From the NCBI RefSeq assembly GCF_010983895.1, contig NZ_CP048836.1:2542001-2606000 (forward strand): DNA of 64,000 bases. The letters run 5' to 3'. Source of the stretch: Nitrogeniibacter mangrovi. Lineage in GTDB: Bacteria > Pseudomonadota > Gammaproteobacteria > Burkholderiales > Rhodocyclaceae. The position numbers and the translations under genes are program-made. Below the pieces are notes generated by a model. It had not been told where the DNA came from, did no database searches, and saw only the letters and a program-made list of their open reading frames with translations. Shown here in pieces: positions 42,107 to 49,578 of this stretch (position 1 is its first letter; each line of letters opens with the position of its first letter).

Positions 42107-42961
42107 TCAGCCCTTGCGGCTCTTGACTTCTTCCTCCAGCTCGGTGAAGGACGGTCGGTCGGTGGAGAACAGCACCTTGCGACCGAATTCGATCGCCACC
42201 TGGGGCGCGTATCCGTTCATGCTGGCGAGCAGCACCACCTTCATGCACTCGTAGATCTTGCCGCCCTCGTCCACCTTCTGCTCGAGCTGGCCAGCGATCG
42301 GGGCCACGAAACCGTAGGAGACGAGAATACCGAGGAAGGTCCCCACCAGCGCGCCGCCGATCATCTTGCCGAGCACCGCCGGCGGCTCGCCGACCGAGCC
42401 CATCACGTTCACCACCCCCATCACCGCCACCACGATACCGAAGGCGGGCACCGAATCGGCCACCTTGGACATGACATGCGCCGGGCCATGGGCCTCGTGG
42501 TGATGGGTCTCGATCTCCATGTCCATGAGATTCTCGATCTCGAAGGCGTTGAGGTTGCCACCCACCATCATGCGCAGGTAGTCGGTGAGGAACTCCACCG
42601 CGTGGTGGTCGCCCATGAAGTTCGGGTACTTGGAGAAGATCGGGCTCGATTCGGCGTTCTCGATGTCGCCCTCGATCGACATCAGGCCCTCCTTGCGCAC
42701 CTTGGAGAGCAGTTCGTACATCAGCGAGAGCACGTCCACGTAGAAGGCCTTGTTGTAGCGCGAGCCCTTGAACACCGTGGGCAGCGCACCGACGGTGGAC
42801 TTGATGGCCTTGCCCCCGTTGCCCGCCACGAAGCCACCGGTCATCAGCCCCACGATGGCGATGTATTCGGTGGGCACCCACAGCGCCGCGAGGGAACCGT
42901 GAACGGCATAGGTGCCGAGCGAGGCGGCGAGCACGATGACGTATCCGATGATGAGAAACAT
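42107..42961 (-). CDS. motA: Flagellar stator protein MotA
   Basis: 284 residues with four membrane helices: MFLIIGYVIVLAASLGTYAV, AALWVPTEYIAIVGLMTGGF, and after a large cytoplasmic loop VADSVPAFGIVVAVMGVVNVMGSVGEPPAVLG and MIGGALVGTFLGILVSYGFVAPIA in segments. The Pro residues of helices 3 and 4 are in place, as are Arg/Glu charges in the loop for FliG contact. The H+-type stator is inferred from similarity to E. coli. The start at 42961 fits the family; the open frame extends far upstream without family similarity. Confidence 0.96.
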   Translation of the reverse strand: MFLIIGYVIVLAASLGTYAVHGSLAALWVPTEYIAIVGLMTGGFVAGNGGKAIKSTVGALPTVFKGSRYNKAFYVDVLSLMYELLSKVRKEGLMSIEGDIENAESSPIFSKYPNFMGDHHAVEFLTDYLRMMVGGNLNAFEIENLMDMEIETHHHEAHGPAHVMSKVADSVPAFGIVVAVMGVVNVMGSVGEPPAVLGKMIGGALVGTFLGILVSYGFVAPIAGQLEQKVDEGGKIYECMKVVLLASMNGYAPQVAIEFGRKVLFSTDRPSFTELEEEVKSRKG

Positions 42962-43052
42962 CGCAACAACCCTTGTTCTTCTGATCGACCCCGGGGGGGA
43001 TGCACAGAGCCTGACGCGTGGCGCTTGCCACGCCACATATCCTTCAGTGCAG

Positions 43053-43079
43053 GTATCGACCCTGCCTCGCAAAACTTGA
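43053..43079 (-). promoter_or_regulatory. Sigma-28 type promoter for motAB
   Basis: On the minus strand: TCAA, 15 bases, GTCGATAC (six of eight to GCCGATAA). The start would be about 43046, some 85 bases before the motA ATG. Confidence 0.65.
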
Positions 43080-43177
43080 GCCCCCGAACGGCTGAAAACC
43101 GCGTCAATCAAGGCTGGTGACCGATCGGGGCCGGACATGCACCCGCGCCTGCGGAGCGCCGACCCGGGCGATGGCGC

Positions 43178-43205
43178 AAAAAAAAACCGCCGGAAACCCC
43201 GGCGG
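43178..43205 (-). terminator. Intrinsic terminator after flhDC
   Basis: On the minus strand: CCGCCGG, five-base loop, CCGGCGG (stem 43187-43193 and 43199-43205), followed by nine T. It lies about 30 bases beyond the flhC stop and separates flhDC from motAB. Confidence 0.92.
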
Positions 43206-43235
43206 CTTGGAACCCCTTGCTGAGCAAGGAGGAGG

Positions 43236-43790
43236 TCAGACCATGGCAGTACTACGATCAGATACCACCTTGCGCGACCGGCGACCCTTTCCGGCACGCG
43301 AAGGCATGTTGCACAGCCCACACACATACTCATGCGTCGGGTCATACGCATGCGCGACATAACGGCCACCGCAACACGTGCAAGTGGTCTGCTGCAACAA
43401 ATCGGCGTCGAAGAAGCGCACCAGCGTCCACGCGCGGGTCAGGCTGAGCACGTCTTCGAGTCCCTCCGCCTCGATGTGATCCAGATACAGGCGGTAGCCC
43501 TTGAGGATCGCGTCCAGGTCGGCGAGCCCTGCGGTGTCCTTCATGAAGCGGAAGAAGGCCATGAACAGGGAGGAATGTACGTTGGGCTGCCAGGTCATGA
43601 ACCAGTCGGTCGAGAACGGCAGCATGCCCTTCGGGGGCGAGACGCCACGAACTTCCTTGTACAGCTTGAGCAGGCGTTCGCGGCTGAGTTTGGTTTCGGA
43701 TTCGAGCATCTGCATGCGCGCGCCGAGACGGATCATCTCGACCGCACGCTGGATGTCTTCGGCTTCGGCAAGAACGCTCTTGTTACGCAT
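43236..43790 (-). CDS. flhC: Flagellar master transcriptional activator subunit FlhC
   Basis: 184 residues. Forms FlhD4C2, which activates class II flagellar promoters. RLGARMQMLESETKLSRERLLKLYKEVRGVSPPKGMLPFSTDWF in segments is characteristic, and the C-terminal zinc site is CTCCGGRYV with VCGLCNMPSRAGK. It lies 18 bases after flhD. The C-terminal basic patch GKGRRSRK is likely for DNA contact. Confidence 0.97.
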   Translation of the reverse strand: MRNKSVLAEAEDIQRAVEMIRLGARMQMLESETKLSRERLLKLYKEVRGVSPPKGMLPFSTDWFMTWQPNVHSSLFMAFFRFMKDTAGLADLDAILKGYRLYLDHIEAEGLEDVLSLTRAWTLVRFFDADLLQQTTCTCCGGRYVAHAYDPTHEYVCGLCNMPSRAGKGRRSRKVVSDRSTAMV

Positions 43791-43808
43791 TGTGTCGTCT
43801 CCGTCCGG

Positions 43809-44126
43809 TCAGGCCAGGTTCTGGACCGGCTGTGCAGCGGCAACGATCGCCGCGTGCAGCGAGGAGGTCGCGGCGTCGCGCCCCTTGCCGGTCAGCATGC
43901 CGACCAGGGCGGCGTCGTCGAAGCGGAAGCGGCACAGCACCATCTGCTGCCCCGCCATGCGGGCGATCTGCGAGGTGGACAGACCTTCGATGAGCTCGGC
44001 GACCTCGGCGGAAATTCCGAGGCGGAACATGGCCTCTTCCCGATCCTCGCGCACCATCTGTTGAGCGAGCATCAGATAGGCAAGATTCAGTTCCCTGATT
44101 TCTTCCTGCATGTCCATGCTTTTCAT
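43809..44126 (-). CDS. flhD: Flagellar master transcriptional activator subunit FlhD
   Basis: 105 residues; DNA-binding specificity partner of FlhC. EEIRELNLAYLMLAQQMVREDREEAMFRLGIS and DEL-like LSTSQIARMAGQQMVLCRFRF are typical. The ATG at 44126 has AGGAGG five bases upstream and fixes the start (MKSMDMQEE). The 180-base upstream region carries an inverted repeat that may be a regulator site. Confidence 0.96.
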   Translation of the reverse strand: MKSMDMQEEIRELNLAYLMLAQQMVREDREEAMFRLGISAEVAELIEGLSTSQIARMAGQQMVLCRFRFDDAALVGMLTGKGRDAATSSLHAAIVAAAQPVQNLA

Positions 44127-44250
44127 CGAGACCTCCTGGCGTCGCGCGTTGTCGCGCTTGTCTTCATCGTGGGGGTCATTGTGCTCGGAGGCAAAAATTG
44201 CCGGTATCGGCCAGGCTTGTAAGATCCTGTAACAAGCCTTTTACCTTTTC

Positions 44251-44271
44251 GTGTAGGAATTTGTCCTACAC
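44251..44271. promoter_or_regulatory. Inverted repeat upstream of flhDC, candidate operator
   Basis: GTGTAGGA (44251-44258), ATTTG, TCCTACAC (44264-44271): a perfect eight-base dyad, 125-145 bases before the flhD ATG. The core TAGGA-N5-TCCTA looks like a binding site for a dimeric LuxR/NarL-type response regulator, RcsB-box-like in spacing. It could also act as a hairpin at the end of the upstream gene; there is no T-run. Confidence 0.5.
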
Positions 44272-44310
44272 GGCACGTCGAAGAGCGGCCACGGGGCCAC
44301 CGGGCAGGAC

Positions 44311-46056
44311 TCAGGCGACGGGGGCGTCCTGACTTTCCAGGCGCTCGAGCAACTGCGCGAAGGCCATCGGGCGACCGTAGTAGTAGCCCTGGAAGTATTC
44401 GCAGCGCTCGCGCTTGAGCAGCTCGATCTGGGCCTCCGTCTCGACCCCTTCGGCAATGGTCGAGCGGCGCATGCTGTGCGCCAGCGCAATGATCGCGCGA
44501 ACGATGGCGGCGTCCTCCTCGTCGGTGCACAGGTCGCGCACGAAGGACTTGTCGATCTTGATGACGTCGATGGGAAAGCGCTTCAGGTAGGACAGCGAGG
44601 AGTAACCGGTGCCGAAGTCGTCCACCGAAATGCGCACCCCCATGTTGCGCAGGGCACGGAGCATCCCGGCGGTGGACTCGGCATCCTGCATGAGGGAGGA
44701 CTCGGTGATCTCCAGCATCAGGCACCCGGGACGCAGTCCGGTGCGCGCCAGCGTGTCACGCACCGATTCGAGCAGCCGCGGCTGGCCGAACTGCATGGCG
44801 GAGACGTTGACCGACACGTTCATGTCGGTGAATCCGGCTTCGTGCCAGGCGTGGCAGCGGCGCGCCGCCTCGTTGAGCACCCAGTCGCCGATCTCGACGA
44901 TCAGGCCGGTCTCGTCGGCGATGGCGATGAAGCGGTCCGGCGGCACCCGGCCGAGGCGCGGATGGTTCCAGCGCACCAGCGCCTCAGCGCTGACGATCCG
45001 GCCGCTGGCCGCCTCGAGCACCGGCTGGAACTCGAGGAACAGCTCGTCGCGCTCCACCGCGTGGCGCAGATCGGCCTCCAGCGCCACCCGCTCCGCCGAG
45101 GCGGCATTCATGGTGCGATCGTAGAAGCGGAATCCATTGCCGCCACGCCGCTTGACCTGGGCGCTGGCGGTCTCCGCGTTCATGAGCAGGTCGTACACCT
45201 GGGTGCCGTCGACGGGGACCAGGGCGATGCCGATGCTGGGCGTCAGAAACAGCTCGATGCCGTCCTTCATGAACGGCGCCTCGAACACCTTGCTGATCCA
45301 GCGGGCGAACACCTCGGCGCTGGCACGCTCGCCGATGCCGGGCACGAACACGCCGAACTCGTCCCCGCCCAGGCGCGCCAGCACCACATCCGACTGCAGC
45401 ACCTCGAGCAGCCGGACGCTGATCTGGCAGATGATGTCGTTGCCGCTCTCGTAGCCGAAGCTGGCATTCACCCGCAAGAAGCGATCGATGTCGATCACGA
45501 ACAAGGCACCACGCACCGCGCGACCGCGCTGCAACGCACCGTCGAGCCAATCGGACACCTTGGTGCAGAACAGATTCTGGTTGGGCAGCTTGCTCAGCTT
45601 GTCGAAATAGGACAGCTGCTGGATGCGGTCGTCCGCCTGGCGCACCGCCCGGCGCGCCGCCGCACCGCGCAGCTCACGCTCAATGACCGGCACCATGCGC
45701 TCGTACTGTCCCTTGGGGATCACGTCGTGCACGCCGTCGTACATGGCGGAGATCGCGAGCTGGTCGCTGATATGGCCGGAATGCAGGATGAACGGCAGAT
45801 CGCGGCCGCTGCGCTTGAGCACTTCGAGGGCCGCCAGCGCGTCGAAGCCCGGCATGTTGTGGTCGGAGATCACCAGATCCCAGTCGTCGGCAGCGAGCGC
45901 CGCGGCCATGTCGAGCTCGCTGTCGACGCGCCGATAGTCGATCGCCACCCCACGCTGGGCCAGTTCGGCCTTGAGCAGGAAGGCATCGTCTTCGGAATCA
46001 TCCACGACGAGGGCGCGAATGGGCGCGTCGGTCGTGGTGGCGGCGGTCTGGGTCAT
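44311..46056 (-). CDS. Response regulator with GGDEF and EAL domains (c-di-GMP turnover)
   Basis: 581 residues. Receiver (about 12-130: ALVVDDSEDDAFLLKAEL, LVISDHNMPGFDALAAL). GGDEF (about 155-315) with intact LGGDEFGVF but no RxxD inhibitory site before it (LQSDVVLA). EAL (about 325-575) with EALVRWNHP, MLEITESSL, SVDDFGTGYSSLSYL, IKIDKSFV and EGVET, all catalytic positions present. Probably a phosphodiesterase that lowers c-di-GMP, perhaps bifunctional, controlled by phosphorylation. It is located just upstream of flhDC, fitting a switch between motility and sessile life. Its histidine kinase partner is not obvious. Confidence 0.93.
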   Translation of the reverse strand: MTQTAATTTDAPIRALVVDDSEDDAFLLKAELAQRGVAIDYRRVDSELDMAAALAADDWDLVISDHNMPGFDALAALEVLKRSGRDLPFILHSGHISDQLAISAMYDGVHDVIPKGQYERMVPVIERELRGAAARRAVRQADDRIQQLSYFDKLSKLPNQNLFCTKVSDWLDGALQRGRAVRGALFVIDIDRFLRVNASFGYESGNDIICQISVRLLEVLQSDVVLARLGGDEFGVFVPGIGERASAEVFARWISKVFEAPFMKDGIELFLTPSIGIALVPVDGTQVYDLLMNAETASAQVKRRGGNGFRFYDRTMNAASAERVALEADLRHAVERDELFLEFQPVLEAASGRIVSAEALVRWNHPRLGRVPPDRFIAIADETGLIVEIGDWVLNEAARRCHAWHEAGFTDMNVSVNVSAMQFGQPRLLESVRDTLARTGLRPGCLMLEITESSLMQDAESTAGMLRALRNMGVRISVDDFGTGYSSLSYLKRFPIDVIKIDKSFVRDLCTDEEDAAIVRAIIALAHSMRRSTIAEGVETEAQIELLKRERCEYFQGYYYGRPMAFAQLLERLESQDAPVA

Positions 46057-46081
46057 CGAGCGGTGTCGGAATCCGGTTTAG

Positions 46082-48136
46082 CTATTTCGAATTAGCGGTT
46101 TCCCGCGGGGGAACTTGAGGCACGGCCCCACCGTCCGTCGGCTCGACCGCCGACGCCGCTTCGGCCGCCCCGGCCACGCGTTGCTGCACGGTCGCCACCT
46201 GGTCGCGCCCCTGGGCCTTGGCCACGTAGGCCCCCTGGTCGGCCCGCTTGATCATGGCATCGGCGTCGGGCATGGAGGCGTCGCGCTCGGCCACCCCCAC
46301 GCTGATGGTGACGCGCAGGTTCAGCCGGCTGACCGACACCCGGGCGCCATGGACGGCCTCGCGCAGGCGCTCGGCGCAGTGCATGGCGGCGCGCAGGTCG
46401 GTATCCGGGCACAGCACGAGGAATTCATCACCCCCGGTGCGCGCCACCACGTCCTGCGAGCGCAGCCCCAGCTTGATCGCGCTGGCGGCCTGGCGCAGGA
46501 CGGCATCGCCGACGTCATGGCCGTAGGTGTCGTTGATCTGCTTGAAGTTGTCGATGTCGATGACCATGCATGAGAGCGGCCGCCGCGAACGCATGGACGC
46601 CGACCACTCCTGGGCGATCCGGTCGATGGCGTAACGGCGGTTGCGAAACCCGGTCAGCTGATCCGTGAGGGCCACTTCCTGCAGGCGCCGGTTGGTCACC
46701 GCCAGTTCGGCAGCGAAGCGCCGGATCTCCTCGCGGTCGCGCTCCACTTCCTGCTGCAGGCGGATCACCCGGTGTCCGGCCCGCAGGCGCGCGGCGAGCA
46801 CGCGACTGCGGATCGGTTTGGTGACGAAATCGTCCACACCGTTCTCGAAGGCCTCGATGAGTCGTTCGTCGTCCTCGCGGGAGGTGAGCAGGAGGATGTA
46901 GATCGAGCGCCCGATGCGCGTCTGCCGCAGGGCCCGCGTGAGGGCGATGCCGCCCACCCCGGGCATGTGCGCATCCACGAGCATCATCTGCGGCTGCACC
47001 TCGAGCGCCAGCTCCATGCCGTGACGCCCGTCGTCGGATTCGAACACCCGATGACCGGCGCGTTCGAGCACGCCGCGCAGGGTCGCGCGCACCTTGGCAT
47101 CGCGTTCGACCACCACGACCCGCATCGACACGCCGCTGGCCGGTGGCACGCACGGGGGCGCCTCCCCCGGACGCGTGCTTTTGGCCGTGCCTGCGGCGCC
47201 GGCCTGGGCATGCACCGGCTCGACGAAGCGCTGGGTCGCCACCTGCAGCACCTTGCCCCATTCGGTCCACTCACGGGTCACCTCTTCGATGAAGGTGTCG
47301 AGCGCCTCCGGCGCCATCCCGGTGCGATCGGCCACCGGGGACAGGTGCTCCATGAGCGCGGGTCGGGCGGCCGGATCGGCCAGACAGAGCTGGGCAATCT
47401 CGTGGGCCAGACACAGCGCGTCGAGAATCTTCGCCTCGCGGCTCTCCTCGCCGAAGGCGGCCCCCAGCGGCGCCTCGAAATGATAGGCCACCTCCTGGTA
47501 GATCACCGGCAGCCCCCAGTCGGCCAGCATCGCCGCGGTCAGCTCCCGGTGGTTCATCGCGAAGGCCTTGCGCTCCATGGCGATGAGTTCGTCGGCATCG
47601 CGGGCCCGCCCCTCGACAAGCACCTCGCTGTATTCCCTGGGAAACAGGGTGGCCAGCGCCAGCTCACCGATGCGCGCCAGCAGACCGAGGCAGAACATCT
47701 CGTCGGGCGAAGCGCATCGCAGGCGTCGCCCCAACCCCTGGCAGACGATGGCCATCACCAGCGATCCGGACCAGTAGCGCTCGTAGTCGAAGTGCTCGCA
47801 GCCGCCACTGCGGTAGTTGGACAGCAGCGAGAACCCCAGCGCCATGTTGCGCACCGCCGGCAGCCCCACCACCATCAGGGCCTCCTGCACCGACGCGATC
47901 GGCCGCCCGGGCGAGATCGCCACCCCGTTGGCCGCCTTCACCAGACGCCCGACGAAGGCCGGATCGGTCTTGATCACCCGCGCCAGCTCGGCCAGCGACA
48001 GATCCTCCTTGCGCGTCAGGCGGATGATCGCGAGCGCGGCCCCCTTCGGCGAAGGCAGATCGCCGGAGGCCTTGAGCTGTTCGAAGTGGCTGATCTTGAT
48101 CGGTGGCGACATGGCGGATCGGGTTGAATACGGCAT
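46082..48136 (-). CDS. HDOD - receiver - GGDEF signalling protein
   Basis: 684 residues. HDOD domain (about 15-260: ISHFEQLKASGDLPSPKGAALAIIRLTRKEDLSLAEL in segments, MVVGLPAVRNMALGFSLL). Receiver (about 335-455: VVVERDAKVRATLRGVL, MMLVDAHMPGVGGIALTRAL, FVTKPI). GGDEF (about 495-655) with ARTGGDEFLVL and an RxxD inhibitory site (RSQD) nine residues before, so an active, product-inhibited diguanylate cyclase is likely. The start could also be ATG 48112. It is the first gene of the minus-strand motility block and opposes the phosphodiesterase-type gene next to it. Confidence 0.92.
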   Translation of the reverse strand: MPYSTRSAMSPPIKISHFEQLKASGDLPSPKGAALAIIRLTRKEDLSLAELARVIKTDPAFVGRLVKAANGVAISPGRPIASVQEALMVVGLPAVRNMALGFSLLSNYRSGGCEHFDYERYWSGSLVMAIVCQGLGRRLRCASPDEMFCLGLLARIGELALATLFPREYSEVLVEGRARDADELIAMERKAFAMNHRELTAAMLADWGLPVIYQEVAYHFEAPLGAAFGEESREAKILDALCLAHEIAQLCLADPAARPALMEHLSPVADRTGMAPEALDTFIEEVTREWTEWGKVLQVATQRFVEPVHAQAGAAGTAKSTRPGEAPPCVPPASGVSMRVVVVERDAKVRATLRGVLERAGHRVFESDDGRHGMELALEVQPQMMLVDAHMPGVGGIALTRALRQTRIGRSIYILLLTSREDDERLIEAFENGVDDFVTKPIRSRVLAARLRAGHRVIRLQQEVERDREEIRRFAAELAVTNRRLQEVALTDQLTGFRNRRYAIDRIAQEWSASMRSRRPLSCMVIDIDNFKQINDTYGHDVGDAVLRQAASAIKLGLRSQDVVARTGGDEFLVLCPDTDLRAAMHCAERLREAVHGARVSVSRLNLRVTISVGVAERDASMPDADAMIKRADQGAYVAKAQGRDQVATVQQRVAGAAEAASAVEPTDGGAVPQVPPRETANSK

Positions 48137-48312
48137 TTGTCCCGGGCGACGGCCCGGGCAATGTTCATCGCCTTATTCATCGGTTCGATCGCGGCCCAAC
48201 TTGAGCCCTTTGTCATGTATCCCCCGCCCGCCCACCGGGCCAGAGCACGCGACCACAAAGATGTCCAGCCTCGGGCAAACGCCTGATAGAATCGTCCAAA
48301 CCGGAGACATAC

Positions 48313-48861
48313 ATGAATTTCTGCTCAGCATGCGGCGCGACGGTCAGCTTTCGCATCCCCGAGGGGGATTCGCTACCGCGCCACGTGTGCGACACCTGCG
48401 GCGAAATTCATTACTCCAATCCCAAGATGGTCGTCGGCGCCATCGTCGAATCCGGTGACCGGATCCTGCTGTGCAAGCGGGCCATCGAGCCCCGCCATGG
48501 CCTGTGGACCCTGCCCGCCGGGTTCATGGAAAACCGCGAAACGACCGCCCAGGCGGCGGCGCGCGAGACCCTCGAGGAAGCCTGCGCCCGCATCACCGTC
48601 GGCGAGGCCTTCGCCATGGTCAGCATTCCCCACATCAGCCAGGTGCACCTGTTCTATCGGGCGCGCCTGGCCGAACCCGGTTTCTCGCCGGGCGACGAAT
48701 CACTGGAGGTGGCCCTGTTCGACGAGCAGGACCTGCCCTGGAACGCGCTCGCCTTTCGGTCTGTCGACCTGGCCCTGCGCCGCTATTTCGAAGACCGGCG
48801 ACATCAGCGTTTCACCTTTCACGCGGAAGATCTCGACTACGACGCCAGGCAAAACATGTGA
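48313..48861 (+). CDS. Nudix hydrolase with N-terminal zinc ribbon
   Basis: 182 residues. A zinc ribbon (Cys4, Cys7, Cys26, Cys29) precedes a Nudix domain with the box GFMENRETTAQAAARETLEEACA (positions about 75-97), giving G-x5-E-x7-RET-x-EE. This layout is found in ADP-ribose/NADH pyrophosphatase-like and RNA-cap-like Nudix families. It hydrolyses a nucleoside diphosphate linked to another moiety; the substrate is not readable. A TAGAAT at 48287-48292 may be its -10. It is divergent from the HDOD gene. Confidence 0.9.
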   Translation: MNFCSACGATVSFRIPEGDSLPRHVCDTCGEIHYSNPKMVVGAIVESGDRILLCKRAIEPRHGLWTLPAGFMENRETTAQAAARETLEEACARITVGEAFAMVSIPHISQVHLFYRARLAEPGFSPGDESLEVALFDEQDLPWNALAFRSVDLALRRYFEDRRHQRFTFHAEDLDYDARQNM

Positions 48862-48936
48862 GGCGCGGAACCGGCGCCGCTCGGGAACGATCAAATGAGC
48901 AGACATACGCGCCAACGGCCCAACGACCAGGAGGAC

Positions 48937-49569
48937 ATGCAGACGATGCAAGCGGTTGACGTTTCTTCGCATGGAGACGCCCGGGTCCCGGTGCGCCACC
49001 CCTGGATTCTCACGCTCGACGTCAACGGCCGCCCGCACCGCTGGGTCAGCTGGCAGGCGGCCTGCACCTACCATGCGCGCGACATGGTCGCCTGGTCGAC
49101 CGGCGAACAGGCTTTCCGCATCCTCGGCGGCACCTGTCGCATCACCGGCGAGCGCTCCTCGCTGAGCAGCCAGAGCATCATCGCCATCAAGGGCCGTGCG
49201 CTGCGCCCGGCCAGCTTTCGCCAGGTGCCGCCCCTGAGCAACCGCGAGCTGTTCCGCCGTGACCGCCACACCTGCGCCTACTGCGGCAGCACCCTGCCCG
49301 GCGCGCAGCTGACCCGCGACCATGTCGAACCGGTCTCGCGCGGCGGGCGCGACGTGTGGATGAACGTGGTCACCGCCTGTCGGCACTGCAACCAGAAGAA
49401 GGACAACAAGCGCCCCGAACAGGCCGGCATGGCCCTGCTCTACGCGCCCTACGTGCCCAACAAGGCGGAGTTCCTGATCCTGTCCAACCGCAACATCCTG
49501 GCCGACCAGATGGATTTCCTGCTCCAGCATCTGCCCACGCAGAGCCGGGTCCGCCATCTGGACGGCTGA
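48937..49569 (+). CDS. HNH endonuclease family protein
   Basis: About 210 residues. The C-terminal half has the HNH zinc-type motif: CAYCGSTL, TRDHVEPVSRGG (catalytic His), WMNVVTACRHCNQKKDNKRP (Asn and second Cys pair). The N-terminal half (WILTLDVNGRPHRWVSWQAACTYHARD) is the extra domain of the stand-alone bacterial HNH group. AGGAGG at 48929-48934 leaves ATG 48937 or ATG 48946 as start, and ATG 48895 gives a longer form. Cellular role is unknown; it is not next to any phage or restriction gene. Confidence 0.85.
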   Translation: MQTMQAVDVSSHGDARVPVRHPWILTLDVNGRPHRWVSWQAACTYHARDMVAWSTGEQAFRILGGTCRITGERSSLSSQSIIAIKGRALRPASFRQVPPLSNRELFRRDRHTCAYCGSTLPGAQLTRDHVEPVSRGGRDVWMNVVTACRHCNQKKDNKRPEQAGMALLYAPYVPNKAEFLILSNRNILADQMDFLLQHLPTQSRVRHLDG

Positions 49570-49578
49570 GACCGCCTC

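Noticed and set aside
44204-44230. Sigma-28 promoter before flhD
   Set aside because: A good -10 (GCCGATAC) is present, but the base quartet 15 bases upstream is ACAG rather than TAAA, and flhDC is expected to use sigma-70.
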